DNA of 64,000 bases from Oceanicola granulosus HTCC2516 (GTDB lineage: Bacteria; Pseudomonadota; Alphaproteobacteria; Rhodobacterales; Rhodobacteraceae): NCBI RefSeq assembly GCF_000153305.1, contig NZ_CH724107.1, positions 1,131,697 through 1,195,696 on the forward strand. The letters run 5' to 3'. This document shows positions 1 through 10,591 of the stretch, in pieces. The notes under the pieces are model-generated. The model ran no database searches. It had not been told where the DNA came from and saw only the letters and a list, made by a program, of their open reading frames with translations. Position 1 is the stretch's first letter; each line of letters begins with the position of its first letter. A program made the position numbers and the translations under genes.

Positions 1-324
1 TCCTGGAGGGCTGCGTCAGGGATGCTCTGGATGGCGTCGACGGCGTCGGAGGCCCGCGGCCTGGGCGCCGAGGGTGGCGACGATGATGACGTGGCGCTCG
101 CTCGGGCGGGTTTCCCCGAGGCCGAGGCGGGCGGCGAGGTCGAGGACGGGGATCACGGCGCCGCGCAGGTTGATGACACCGAGCATGTAGGCCGGCGTGC
201 GTGGCAGCAGCGTTACCGGGGACCACCTCCGAATCTCGCGCACCTGCCGGACGTCGAGGCAGAAGCTCTGGCCGGCGACGTGGAAGGAGATGACTTCGAG
301 CAGGGCGGGGGCGGGATCAGGCAT
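1..324 (-). CDS. cheW: CheW chemotaxis coupling protein, partial and apparently frameshifted
   Basis: CheW links chemoreceptors to the CheA kinase at the inner face of the membrane. The N-terminal half is clear: a start at 324 overlaps the cheA stop by 8 bases, followed by the CheW-fold segments FCLDVRQVREI and MLGVINLRGAVIPVLDL. After the residues AAGL (about position 40) the reading frame runs into a stop at about position 16. The expected continuation, DAVDAIQSIPDAALQ, is present in the next frame up to the window edge. Family members usually have GLLVDAV at this point, so the sequence looks like a loss of about five bases. The gene continues beyond the left edge. It is either a broken gene or a sequencing/assembly error; the family assignment is certain. 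Confidence 0.85.
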
Positions 325-2278
325 GGGCGGGCTCCTTCGGCGGCGTGGCCGGCAGGGTGGCTTCGGCGACGAGGGCTTCGGGATCGAGGATGAAGGCGAT
401 GCGGCCGTCGCCGAGGATCGTCGCCGCGGACAGGCCGGGGACGTGGCCGCAGGTGCCGGTGAGGCTCTTGATGACGACCTGGCGCTGCTCCCAGATCCGC
501 TCGACGGCGAGGGCGCAGAGGCCCCGGGCCTCGCTGTCGCAGAGCAGGAGCATGACCTCCTCGGCGGGCGCGCGGGGCGGCGGCAGGCCGAGGGCGGCGG
601 CGGCGTCGACGACGGGGACGTGGCGGCCGCGCAGGCGCAGGAGGCGACCGTCGGCGCCGAGCTTGTGGAGATCGGCCGGGGCGGCGCGGACGGTCTCGTT
701 GATGGTGGCGATGGGGACCACCATCGTCTGCCCGGCGATGGTGACGATCATGCCATCGAGCACGGCGAGGGTGAGCGGCAGGGTGATGGAAAAGGTGGTG
801 CCCGCGCCGGGGCGGGTGGCGATGGAGACGCGGCCGCCGAGGGCGGCGATGGCGGTCTTGACGACGTCCATTCCGACGCCGCGGCCGGAGAGGCTGGAGA
901 TGACGCTGGAGGTGGAAAAGCCGGGCAGGAACAGGAGGTTGTCGATCTCGGCGTCGGTGAGGTCGGCCTCGGGCGAGACCAGGCCGCGAGCCTCGGCGGC
1001 GGCGCGGATGCGGGGGCGGTCGAGGCCGGCGCCGTCGTCGGCGATCTCGAGCAGGATCGCGCCGGCGCGGTGGGCGGCGGTGAGGCGCAGGGTGCCGGCG
1101 GGCGGCTTGCCGAGTGCGACGCGGCGCTCGGGCGGCTCGATGCCGTGGTCGATGGCGTTGCGGATCATGTGGGTGAGCGGATCGGCGAGGCTGTCGACGA
1201 CGGTCTTGTCGATCTCCGTTTCGGCGCCCTCGGTGACGAGGCGGACATCCTTGCCCGTCGCGGTGGCGGCCTCGCGGACTATGCGGGACATGCGGCTGAA
1301 GAGCGGCTTCACGGGCTGGGCGCGGATCGCCATGACGCCTTCCTGCAGGTCGCGCGCGAGGGCCCGGTAATCCTCCAGATCGCCCGAAAGGGAGGCGCCG
1401 GCGGAGAGGCCGAGATCGTCGATGCGCTGGGACAGGACGGCCTGGTTGATGATGAGCTCGCCGACGACGTTCATCATCCGGTCCACCCGGTCGAGATCGA
1501 CGCGCAATGTCGGGCGGGGCGGCGGCGGTGCGGGAGGAAGCGGCGCCTCGGCGGCAGGGGGCGGCGGGCCCGGCTCGGGCGGCTCGGCGATGTCGAGGCG
1601 GCAGAGGCCCTCGGTGAAGGCGAAGACGTCGCGGATGGCGGGCTCGGGCGCGGTGGTCTCGAGGGTCCAGCTGACGTCGGGCGCCTCCCAGCCGGCGGCG
1701 AGGGGCGCGAGGGCGCTGGTGTCCGCCTCGATGTCGAGCGGGGCGAGGCCGGCGAGCGCGTCGAACAGGTGGAGCGGCTCGTGGCCGTTGGCGAAGAGGG
1801 CCGGCGTGGGCGTGAAGCGGACGCTGCGGGGGCGCTCGGGCGAGAGATCGAGCGCGACCGGCTCGAAGGCGAGCTCGTCGGGTGGCGCGTCGGCGTGCGT
1901 GCCGAGCAGGGCGGCGAGCTCGTCGTGCAGCGCCGGACGGGCGGGCGCGGGCGCGCCGGCGCGGGCGGCGGCGACGAGGTCGGCGAGGTGATCGGCGGCG
2001 CGCTGGAGCAGGGCGACCAGCGGCGCGCTGGGCTCGAGCGCGTCGGCGCGGAGGCGGTCGAGCACCGTCTCGAAGGTGTGCGAGAATTCGGCGACGGCGG
2101 CGAGCTTGAAGGCGCCGGCACCGCCCTTGATGGAGTGGACGGCGCGGAAGAGCGCATGCACCGTCTCGGCATCGGCCGCGCCCGCGGCGAGGGCCGCCAG
2201 CCCGTCGGCGAGCGACTCGAGCAAGTCCTCGCACTCCTCGAAGTAGGTCTGCCGGATCGCCTCGTTCATGGCCGTCAC
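317..2278 (-). CDS. cheA: CheA chemotaxis histidine kinase
   Basis: CheA autophosphorylates on a histidine and passes the phosphate to CheY in response to receptor signals. The 653-residue product has an N-terminal HPt domain with phospho-acceptor His48 (AVHSIKGGAGAF), a poorly conserved linker with a Pro-rich stretch near 235-255, a dimerisation helix (about 258-320), an ATPase domain with N-box HMIRNAIDHG (about 370-379) and G1 box DDGAGLD (about 414-420), the GRGVGMD motif, and a C-terminal CheW-like domain. The start used is a GTG at 2278 overlapping the cheY stop; an ATG at 2269 (MNEAIRQ) is equally possible and removes only three residues. It lies between cheY and cheW in one overlapping operon. 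Confidence 0.95.
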   Translation of the reverse strand: MTAMNEAIRQTYFEECEDLLESLADGLAALAAGAADAETVHALFRAVHSIKGGAGAFKLAAVAEFSHTFETVLDRLRADALEPSAPLVALLQRAADHLADLVAAARAGAPAPARPALHDELAALLGTHADAPPDELAFEPVALDLSPERPRSVRFTPTPALFANGHEPLHLFDALAGLAPLDIEADTSALAPLAAGWEAPDVSWTLETTAPEPAIRDVFAFTEGLCRLDIAEPPEPGPPPPAAEAPLPPAPPPPRPTLRVDLDRVDRMMNVVGELIINQAVLSQRIDDLGLSAGASLSGDLEDYRALARDLQEGVMAIRAQPVKPLFSRMSRIVREAATATGKDVRLVTEGAETEIDKTVVDSLADPLTHMIRNAIDHGIEPPERRVALGKPPAGTLRLTAAHRAGAILLEIADDGAGLDRPRIRAAAEARGLVSPEADLTDAEIDNLLFLPGFSTSSVISSLSGRGVGMDVVKTAIAALGGRVSIATRPGAGTTFSITLPLTLAVLDGMIVTIAGQTMVVPIATINETVRAAPADLHKLGADGRLLRLRGRHVPVVDAAAALGLPPPRAPAEEVMLLLCDSEARGLCALAVERIWEQRQVVIKSLTGTCGHVPGLSAATILGDGRIAFILDPEALVAEATLPATPPKEPAHA

Positions 2279-2643
2279 ATCGCCGTCACGCGGCGCAGGG
2301 CGCCGACGAGGGTGTCGTCCTCGAACGGCTTGACGATCCAGCCCGTCGCCCCGGCCTCTCGGGCGCGGGCCTTCAGCTCGGGCGCGGATTCGGTGGTGAG
2401 CACGAGGATCGGGACGGCGCGGTTGACCTCGCCGCCGCGGATCGCCTCGATCACGCCGAAGCCGTCGAGGCGGGGCATGTTGATGTCGGTGATGACGACG
2501 TCGGCGGCGCTGTCGGCGAAGAGATCGAGCCCGTGCACGCCGTCGGTGGCCGAGGTCACCTCGAACCCCGCGTTCTCGAGGCAGACGCCGAGCAGCGCCC
2601 GGATCGTGCGGGAATCGTCGATGGCGAGGACGCGGGGCTTCAT
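2275..2643 (-). CDS. cheY: CheY-like single-domain response regulator
   Basis: This is a 122-residue receiver domain that takes phosphate from CheA, and in chemotaxis acts on the flagellar motor or as a phosphate sink. The start at 2643 (MKPRVLAIDDS) was chosen because it overlaps the upstream STAS gene as ATGA and puts the acidic pair (DD) at residues 9-10. The phosphorylation Asp sits in DVVITDINMPRLDG, the conserved Thr in LVLTTES, and the conserved Lys in WIVKPFED. The longer open frame upstream of 2643 is only a shadow of the STAS gene. The context with cheA and cheW supports a chemotaxis role; the actual target cannot be read from the sequence. Confidence 0.93.
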   Translation of the reverse strand: MKPRVLAIDDSRTIRALLGVCLENAGFEVTSATDGVHGLDLFADSAADVVITDINMPRLDGFGVIEAIRGGEVNRAVPILVLTTESAPELKARAREAGATGWIVKPFEDDTLVGALRRVTAM

Positions 2644-2921
2644 GCCGCCGCCTCCTGTGCCAACAGCTCGGCCGCGAGACCGAGCCGCTCCAGCCCCGCG
2701 CGGAGCGGGGGCGACGGATCGGCGAGCTCGAACGGCTGCTTGTCGAGCGCCCAGGCGCGCCGGGCGGCGAGCAACATCAGCGCCATGCGCGCGCCGGTGG
2801 TGCGAACGCCGGCCCCACTGAGCCGGACGGGGCGCCCGCGCGCGGCGGTGAGGAAGGCGTGCACCGCGACGCACGCCTCGTGCCCGGCGGTGGCCGGCAG
2901 TTCGAACGTCTCGCTTTTCAT
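2640..2921 (-). CDS. STAS-domain protein at the head of the che operon
   Basis: This 93-residue protein resembles the STAS (anti-anti-sigma-like) fold: alternating strand/helix pattern, a GAGVRTTGARMALMLLAA helix after the central strand, and a C-terminal helix LRAGLERLGL. It overlaps cheY by four bases and is the first gene of the operon. Small STAS proteins of this kind are often found at the head of alphaproteobacterial che clusters with CheA, CheW and CheY; their exact biochemical role is unclear. There is no signal peptide, so it should be cytoplasmic. The family call is from pattern only and is moderately sure. Confidence 0.7.
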   Translation of the reverse strand: MKSETFELPATAGHEACVAVHAFLTAARGRPVRLSGAGVRTTGARMALMLLAARRAWALDKQPFELADPSPPLRAGLERLGLAAELLAQEAAA

Positions 2922-2989
2922 CCTTCCTCCCGGCTGGCTCGTGGCGCAGTCCTAGCCGGGAGGAATTAAGAAATCGTTCGCGCCGCCCC

Positions 2990-4948
<1,959 letters not shown>

Positions 4949-5227
4949 CGGCTCCCCCCTGATGATATCTCGCGATGGCGGGGCGGCGCGGGCCTCCTCC
5001 GCCGTCCCTGCAATGCCGGGGGCAGTAGAACGCCCTGCCCGGCCATCGTCCACGAGCGCCGGTTTTCACGGCGGCTTTCTGTAAACCGCTTTGCCCGAGA
5101 ACGCGAGAGGGCGTCAACGGATTTACCGGGCCGCCCGCCCCGTCGCCGCCTGCGACGCCGAGCCCCCTTCCCCCGCCGCCGCCCCGCCGCTAGCAACGGC
5201 GCCAACTGCAGCCACCCGGAGCCCGTG

Positions 5228-5734
5228 ATGCCGAAGCCCCTCGCCGCCCTCGCCCTTCTCGCCCTGCCCGCCGCCGCGCTGGCGCACGAGTACGAGATCG
5301 ACGGCCTCTCCATCGGCCACCCCGTCGCCTACGAGACCGCCGCCACCGCCCAGAGCGGCGCGGGCTACCTGACGATCACCAACGGCGGCACCCGGCCGGA
5401 CGCGCTCATCGCCGTCGTCGCCGACTTCCCGCGGGTGATGATCCACACCAGCGAGATGCGGGACGGCGTCGCGCGGATGTCGCGCGTCGAGCGCATCGAG
5501 ATTCCGCCGGGCGAGACGGTGACGCTGCGGCCGGGCGGCGCGCACGTGATGTTCATGGGCCTCGACGGCGACCCGTTCGAGCCGGGCGAGACGATCCCGG
5601 CCACCCTCCTGTTCGAGGGCGCGGGCGCGGTCGAGGTGGAGTTCCACGTCGAGCCCCGCCCCGAGGGCGACATGGCGCACGGGACGGATGGCCACGGCGA
5701 CCACGACGATCACGACGACCACGCCGGCCACTGA
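5228..5734 (+). CDS. PCu(A)C-type periplasmic copper chaperone
   Basis: This 168-residue secreted protein belongs to the PCu(A)C (DUF461) family, which carries Cu(I) in the periplasm, often for cytochrome oxidase assembly. A signal peptide (MPKPLAALALLALPAAALAH) is followed by the family copper site, with the spaced Met/His ligands seen in MIHTSEMRDGVARM and then HVMFMGL. The C-terminus ends in a His/Asp-rich tail (about the last 20 residues) that could add metal-binding capacity. No Sco or oxidase gene lies beside it in this window. The family is clear; the client is unknown. Confidence 0.92.
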   Translation: MPKPLAALALLALPAAALAHEYEIDGLSIGHPVAYETAATAQSGAGYLTITNGGTRPDALIAVVADFPRVMIHTSEMRDGVARMSRVERIEIPPGETVTLRPGGAHVMFMGLDGDPFEPGETIPATLLFEGAGAVEVEFHVEPRPEGDMAHGTDGHGDHDDHDDHAGH

Positions 5735-5799
5735 CGACACGTTGCACCCGCGCGCCGCTTCCGGTTAGGTCCGCCCGACCGGAACGGCGGAGGCGCAGG

Positions 5800-7008
5800 A
5801 TGCAGGACGATCTCAAACCCGGGGCGCTCGACGGCCTCGTCGTGCTCGACCTGAGCCGCATCCTCGCCGGCCCCACGGCGACGCAGATGCTCGGCGATCT
5901 CGGTGCCACGGTGATCAAGATCGAGAACCCGCGCACCGGCGGCGACGACACCCGCGCCTGGGGCCCGCCCTACATCCCCCTCAAGGACGGCGCGGCGAGC
6001 GACCTGTCGGCCTACTACCTGTCGGCCAACCGCAACAAGCTTTCCGCCGCCGCCGACCTGACCACCGAGGAGGGCCGCGCGCTGGTGCGCCGGATCGCGG
6101 CGCAGGCCGACGTGGTGGTGGAGAACTACAAGCCCGGCGGCCTCGCCAAGTACGGGCTCGACCACGAGACCCTGCTCGCCGCCCATCCCGGCCTCGTCTA
6201 TTGCTCGATCTCCGGCTTCGGCCATACCGGCCCCAACCGCGACCAGCCGGGCTACGACCTGATGGCGCAGGGCTACGGCGGCATCATGAGCCTGACCGGC
6301 CCCGTCGAGGGGCCGCCGATGAAGGTCGGCGTGGCGGTGGCCGACGTGGTCTGCGGGCTCTACGCGGCCACCGGCATTCTCGCCGCCCTGCGCCACCGCG
6401 ACCGCACCGGCGAGGGCCAGCATATCGACCTCGCGCTCGTCGACAGCCAGATGGCCTGGCTCATCAACGCCGGCACCAACTACCTCGCCACCGGCCGCGT
6501 CCCCGCCCGGCGCGGCAACGCCCACCCCAACATCGTACCCTACGAGGTCTTCGCCAGCGCCGACGGCCACGTCATCGTCGCCTGCGGCAACGACAGCCAA
6601 TTCGCCCGCCTCTGCGCCGCCTTCGACGCGCCCGCCCTCGCCGCCGATCCCGCCTTCGCCACCAACGCCGCCCGCGTCGGGAACCGCGAGGCGCTGCTCG
6701 CCGCCCTGACGCCGCTGCTCGCCGCCCGCTCCTCGGCCGACATCGTCGCCGCCCTGCAGGCCGCCGGCGTGCCGGTGGGCCCGATCAATGACCTCGAGAC
6801 CGCCCTCACCTCCGACCAGGCCGAGGCCCGCGGCGCCGTGGTCGAGATGGCCAGCCCCGACACCGAGGAGGGCCGCGTCCGCCTGCTCGGCAACCCGCTG
6901 AAGTTCTCGCGCACCCCCGTCACCTACCGCCACGCCCCGCCGCGCTTCGGCCAGGACACCGCCCAGGTCGCCGCCAATTTTCCCGGCCCGCCCGCCGACG
7001 AGCCCTGA
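5800..7008 (+). CDS. CaiB/BaiF family (family III) CoA-transferase
   Basis: Family III CoA-transferases move CoA between carboxylic acids; relatives act on formyl-, succinyl-, carnitine- or citramalyl-CoA. The 402-residue protein has the typical length, the N-terminal motif LDLSRILAGPTATQMLGDLGA, and the active-site aspartate in HIDLALVDSQM (about residue 213, the acyl-anhydride nucleophile region). It is followed by the conserved GNAHPNIVPYEVF segment. It sits 65 bases after the copper chaperone gene and may be transcribed with it, though the functions are unrelated. The substrate acid cannot be told from the sequence. Confidence 0.93.
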   Translation: MQDDLKPGALDGLVVLDLSRILAGPTATQMLGDLGATVIKIENPRTGGDDTRAWGPPYIPLKDGAASDLSAYYLSANRNKLSAAADLTTEEGRALVRRIAAQADVVVENYKPGGLAKYGLDHETLLAAHPGLVYCSISGFGHTGPNRDQPGYDLMAQGYGGIMSLTGPVEGPPMKVGVAVADVVCGLYAATGILAALRHRDRTGEGQHIDLALVDSQMAWLINAGTNYLATGRVPARRGNAHPNIVPYEVFASADGHVIVACGNDSQFARLCAAFDAPALAADPAFATNAARVGNREALLAALTPLLAARSSADIVAALQAAGVPVGPINDLETALTSDQAEARGAVVEMASPDTEEGRVRLLGNPLKFSRTPVTYRHAPPRFGQDTAQVAANFPGPPADEP

Positions 7009-7064
7009 GCCCCGGCGCCGCCGAGGCCCGCCCCCCTTCATCTGGCCGTAAATATGCCGGGGGT

Positions 7065-7083
7065 CCGGGGGCAGCGCCCCCGG
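7065..7083. terminator. GC-rich hairpin between convergent genes
   Basis: A perfect 8-bp inverted repeat (CCGGGGGC / GCCCCCGG, 3-base loop) lies between the ends of the CoA-transferase and permease genes, preceded by TAAATATGCCGGGGGT. It probably serves as a bidirectional terminator. Very similar AAATAT-plus-G/C-hairpin units recur between genes in Rhodobacterales genomes, as far as I recall, so it may also be a dispersed repeat. Confidence 0.65.
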
Positions 7084-7108
7084 CCGCTCCCGCCAGGCGA
7101 AACGCTCG

Positions 7109-8086
7109 TCAGGTCTGCTCCGTGAGGCGCACGTAGATGGCCGTCACCGCCAGGATGATCGCGCCGTAGAGGATGCGGCGGGCGCCCTCGGGCATCTGCA
7201 ACAGCGTCAGCAGGGTGCCGAGCACGGTCAGGATCAGCGCGCCGACGATGGTGCCGGTGTAGCTGCCGCGGCCGCCGAAGATCGAGGTGCCGCCGATCAC
7301 CGCCGCCGCCACCGAGGGCAGCATCAGCGGGTTCACCAGGCTCAGCGAGGGGGCCTTGATCAGGCCGACGTAGAGCAGGCCGGTGATGCCGGCGATCAGC
7401 GCCGAGAGCATGTAGAGCGCCAGGTAGACCTGCCAGGCCCGCACCCCCGACAGCCGCGCGGCGTGGCAGTTGGAGCCGAGCGCGAAGAGCAGCCGGCCGA
7501 AGCCGCTGCGGCTCTGGGCGTAGAGGATCAGCGCCGCGAAGGGCAGGAACAGCACCAGCGCGTTGGGAAAGCCCCAGGTGCGGCCGGTGCCGAGCCAGGC
7601 CAGCGCCTCGGGCACCACCGAGCCGGTGGCGATGACGAAGCGCTGGTAGACCTGCAGGCAGCCGGTGGCGACGAGGCCGGTGCCGAGCGTCATGATGAGC
7701 GGGTGGACGTGGGCGAAGGCGATGCCGATGCCGTTGACCAGCCCGATCAGCAGCGCCGGCACCAGGCTCACCAGGATCGCCAGCGGCGCGCCGAGGAGCG
7801 GGGTCATCGTCGCCATCACGAAGGCGGCGACGGTGGCGGCGATGCCGGCGGAGAGGTCGATGCCGCCGGTGAACATGGTCAGCGTCTGGCAGGCGGCGAG
7901 CATCGCCAGCGGGATGGCGAACTTGACGGTGTTGGCGATCCAGCGCTCGTTGACGATGCCGGGGCGCATGTATTCCAGGATCGCCACCAGGAGCGCCAGC
8001 AGCACCAGCAGCGGCAGCACCGGGCGGTCGGCGAGGAACCGGCCGACCCGGGCGAGGGCGGCGGGGCGGTCGGCGCCGGCGCTCAT
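7109..8086 (-). CDS. Sugar ABC transporter permease, RbsC type (second of two)
   Basis: This 325-residue integral membrane protein belongs to the BPD_transp_2 (RbsC/XylH) family that forms the channel for ribose-type sugar importers. Many hydrophobic helices are visible from residue 20 on, with the family segments MFTGGIDLSAG (about residues 72-82) and the conserved AVIGGTSIFGGRGSYTGT loop near the C-terminus. Its start overlaps the stop of the preceding permease by four bases, so the two are probably a heteromeric channel. The substrate is not evident. Confidence 0.93.
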   Translation of the reverse strand: MSAGADRPAALARVGRFLADRPVLPLLVLLALLVAILEYMRPGIVNERWIANTVKFAIPLAMLAACQTLTMFTGGIDLSAGIAATVAAFVMATMTPLLGAPLAILVSLVPALLIGLVNGIGIAFAHVHPLIMTLGTGLVATGCLQVYQRFVIATGSVVPEALAWLGTGRTWGFPNALVLFLPFAALILYAQSRSGFGRLLFALGSNCHAARLSGVRAWQVYLALYMLSALIAGITGLLYVGLIKAPSLSLVNPLMLPSVAAAVIGGTSIFGGRGSYTGTIVGALILTVLGTLLTLLQMPEGARRILYGAIILAVTAIYVRLTEQT

Positions 8087-9030
8087 GTCTGCCGGCCCTT
8101 CACCGCCAGGATGCCGCCGAGCATCACCACGATCACCATGATCGTTCCCTCCACGATGGTGGTCACGTTGGGGTCGACGCTGGCGAGCGTCAGGTCCATC
8201 CGCACCAGCCGCAGGATGATCACCGCCAGGATCGGCCCGAGCAGCCCGCCGATGCCGCCGCCGAGCACCACGCCGCCGAGCACCGCCGCCGCCACCGCGG
8301 CGAGCAGGTAGGGGCCGGGGATCGGCTCGCCGATGCCGGTGGACATGGTCAGGGTCAGCCCGCCGAGCGCCGCGAACAGCCCGCCGATCGCGTAGGCGGC
8401 GACGCGGGTGGCGCGGGTCGGCACGCCCGAGCGGTAGGCCGCGAGCTCGCTCGAGCCGGTGGCGTAGATGTAGAGGCCGAGCTTGGAGCGCTTGAGCGGC
8501 ACCCAGACCACGGCGAGGCAGACCACGAGGAACACCAGCGACTTGGGCACCCAGGGCACCACGCTGCCGACGATCAACTCGCGCAGCCAGGGCGCCGCGG
8601 CGCCGCCGGGCGCGTTCAGGATCAACAGCGCCACGCCTTCCCAGACGTAGAGCATCGCCAGGGTGGCGACGATGTCGGGCACCCTCGTGATCACGATCAG
8701 CGCGCCGTTGATCGCCCCCATAGCCAGCCCGACCACCAGGACGAAGGCCACGACCAGCCCCGCGGTCAGGTCCCCCGCGCCGTCCATCAGCACCGCCGCG
8801 GTGACCGAGGCGACGGCCATCATCGAGGCCACCGACAGGTCGATCCCGCCGACCAGGATCGCCACGGTCATCGCCGCGGTGGCGAAGGCGAAGGGCAGCG
8901 AGGCGCGGGCCAGGCTCTCGAAGCCGGAGGCGGAGAAGTCGGGCTGGATCGCCTTGGTCAGGATCGCCAGCGCCACCAGCAACCCGACCAGTCCGAGCAC
9001 CCAGCCGCTCTTGCCGAGCTGGCGGATCAT
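8083..9030 (-). CDS. Sugar ABC transporter permease, RbsC type (first of two)
   Basis: A 315-residue multi-spanning protein of the same family as its downstream neighbour, with ILVGGIDLSVASMMA (about residues 60-74) and AVLGGVVLGGGIGG near the C-terminus. It overlaps both flanking genes by four bases (ATPase upstream, second permease downstream). Two different permeases next to one RbsA-like ATPase is a known arrangement for some sugar importers, where they form a heterodimer. It is an inner-membrane protein. Confidence 0.93.
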   Translation of the reverse strand: MIRQLGKSGWVLGLVGLLVALAILTKAIQPDFSASGFESLARASLPFAFATAAMTVAILVGGIDLSVASMMAVASVTAAVLMDGAGDLTAGLVVAFVLVVGLAMGAINGALIVITRVPDIVATLAMLYVWEGVALLILNAPGGAAAPWLRELIVGSVVPWVPKSLVFLVVCLAVVWVPLKRSKLGLYIYATGSSELAAYRSGVPTRATRVAAYAIGGLFAALGGLTLTMSTGIGEPIPGPYLLAAVAAAVLGGVVLGGGIGGLLGPILAVIILRLVRMDLTLASVDPNVTTIVEGTIMVIVVMLGGILAVKGRQT

Positions 9031-10529
9031 GCGTCTGCCTCCTCGGGCGCGAGCCCGTAGGCCGAGCGCATCAGCCGGGCGTCGCTGGCGTCGGCGGCGT
9101 CGAGGATCTCGACGACGCGGCCCTTGAACATCACCACGGCGCGGTCGCAGGCGAGGCGGACCTCCTCGAGCTCGGAGGTGAAGTAGAGCACCGCCGCCCC
9201 CTGCCCGGCCAGCTCGCGGACCAACTCGTAGATCTGGCGCTTGGTGCGCACGTCGATGCCGCGGGTCGGGTCGAACAGCAGCAGCGTCTCGACCCCGGCG
9301 GCGAGCCAGCGGCCGATGGTGACCTTCTGCTGGTTGCCCCCCGAGAGCCGGCGCACCTCGCCCATGGCGCGGGTGTCGATCTGCATCCGCGCGATCGCGG
9401 CGTCGACCCGTTCCGCCTCGCGGCGCATGGCGATCGGGCCCCAGCGGCGCGGCCGGGCGACCAGCGGCAGGGCGATGTTCTCGCGCACCGAGCGCTCCGA
9501 CAGCAGCGCCTCGGCGCGGTCGCCGGGGACGTAGGTGAGGCCGGCGGCGATGGCGTCGGCGGGGTGGCGGAAGCTCGCGGGGCGGCCGTCGATCTCGAGC
9601 CGTCCGCGGGCGGCGGGGCGAAAGCCGGCGAGCACGTCGAACAGCTCGTCCTGGCCCTGGCCCTCGAGCGCGACCATGCCGAGCACCTCGCCGGCATGGA
9701 GGTCGAAGGACACGTCCTCGAGCGCGGTCCCCGCCCCGAGCCCGGCGACCCGCAGCCGCGGCGTGCCGGTGGGCGCGGCGGCGCGGGCGCGGGCGCCGCG
9801 GGCGCCGGGGGTCAGCGCGGCGCCGAGCATCATCTCCACCACCCGGTCCTCGACGCCGGGCTCGATCCTCAGGTCGCCGACGGTGGCGCCGTCTCGCAGC
9901 ACCACGGCGCGGTCGCAGAGCTCGGCGATCTCGGTGAAGCGGTGCGAGATGTAGATCACCGCGCGGCCCGCGTCGGCCTGTTCGCGCACCACCCGCAGTA
10001 CCCTCTCGACCAGGTCGGTGGGCAGCGCGGCGGTCATCTCGTCGAGCATCAGCACGTCGGGCTCGGCGGCGATGGCGCGGGCGAGGTCGAGGATCCGCAA
10101 GGTCGCCAGCGGCAGCCGCCCGGCGGTCTCGTCGAGCCGCAGCCCCTCCACGCCGAGCTCGCGCACCCAGTGCAGGAACGGCTCGACTGGGGTGTCGCCG
10201 AGGCGCAGGTTCTGGGCGACGTCGAGGTCGGGGATCAGCGCCGGCTCCTGGTAGACCGGCACGATCCCGGCGGCGCGGGCGGCGGCGGGCGAGGCCAGGG
10301 TGCCGTCGCGGCCGTGCAGCCGGATGGTGCCGCCGTCGCGGCGCAGGGCGCCGGTGAGGATCTTGACGAAGGTCGACTTGCCCGCGCCGTTGGCGCCCAT
10401 CAGCGCCACCACCTCGCCGGCGCGGATCGTCAGCGCGGCGTCCGACAGCGCGGTGACCGCGCCGAAGCGCTTGGCCACGCCGCTCGCCTCCAGGACCGGC
10501 GGCGTCGCCGCCGCTGCCTCGTCGCGCAT
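9027..10529 (-). CDS. Sugar ABC transporter ATP-binding protein, RbsA type
   Basis: A 500-residue duplicated ATPase that powers the two permeases. The start at 10529 follows GGGAGGGACGGG; the longer frame upstream overlaps the binding-protein gene in another frame. The first half has Walker A GANGAGKST and a Walker B LMLDEMTAAL, but its signature region (LPLATLRILDLARAI) lacks the usual LSGGQ-like sequence. The second half has a degenerate Walker A (EGQGQDEL), a good signature LSGGNQQKV, and an unusual LLLFDPTRGID where [11 protein letters not shown] is expected. The family is certain; these variants are discussed as a finding. Confidence 0.95.
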   Translation of the reverse strand: MRDEAAAATPPVLEASGVAKRFGAVTALSDAALTIRAGEVVALMGANGAGKSTFVKILTGALRRDGGTIRLHGRDGTLASPAAARAAGIVPVYQEPALIPDLDVAQNLRLGDTPVEPFLHWVRELGVEGLRLDETAGRLPLATLRILDLARAIAAEPDVLMLDEMTAALPTDLVERVLRVVREQADAGRAVIYISHRFTEIAELCDRAVVLRDGATVGDLRIEPGVEDRVVEMMLGAALTPGARGARARAAAPTGTPRLRVAGLGAGTALEDVSFDLHAGEVLGMVALEGQGQDELFDVLAGFRPAARGRLEIDGRPASFRHPADAIAAGLTYVPGDRAEALLSERSVRENIALPLVARPRRWGPIAMRREAERVDAAIARMQIDTRAMGEVRRLSGGNQQKVTIGRWLAAGVETLLLFDPTRGIDVRTKRQIYELVRELAGQGAAVLYFTSELEEVRLACDRAVVMFKGRVVEILDAADASDARLMRSAYGLAPEEADA

Positions 10530-10591
10530 CCCGTCCCTCCCTCGTGAATACGCCCGGCCACCTGTTCCGGCAGCCGGGCGCCGTGGCCGGC

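Noticed and set aside
197-2821. Very long plus-strand open frame (874 codons) opposite cheA and cheY
   Set aside because: It is the antisense shadow of clear CheA/CheY/STAS genes in very GC-rich DNA; its product is low-complexity Gly/Ala/Asp/Arg-rich with no domain.
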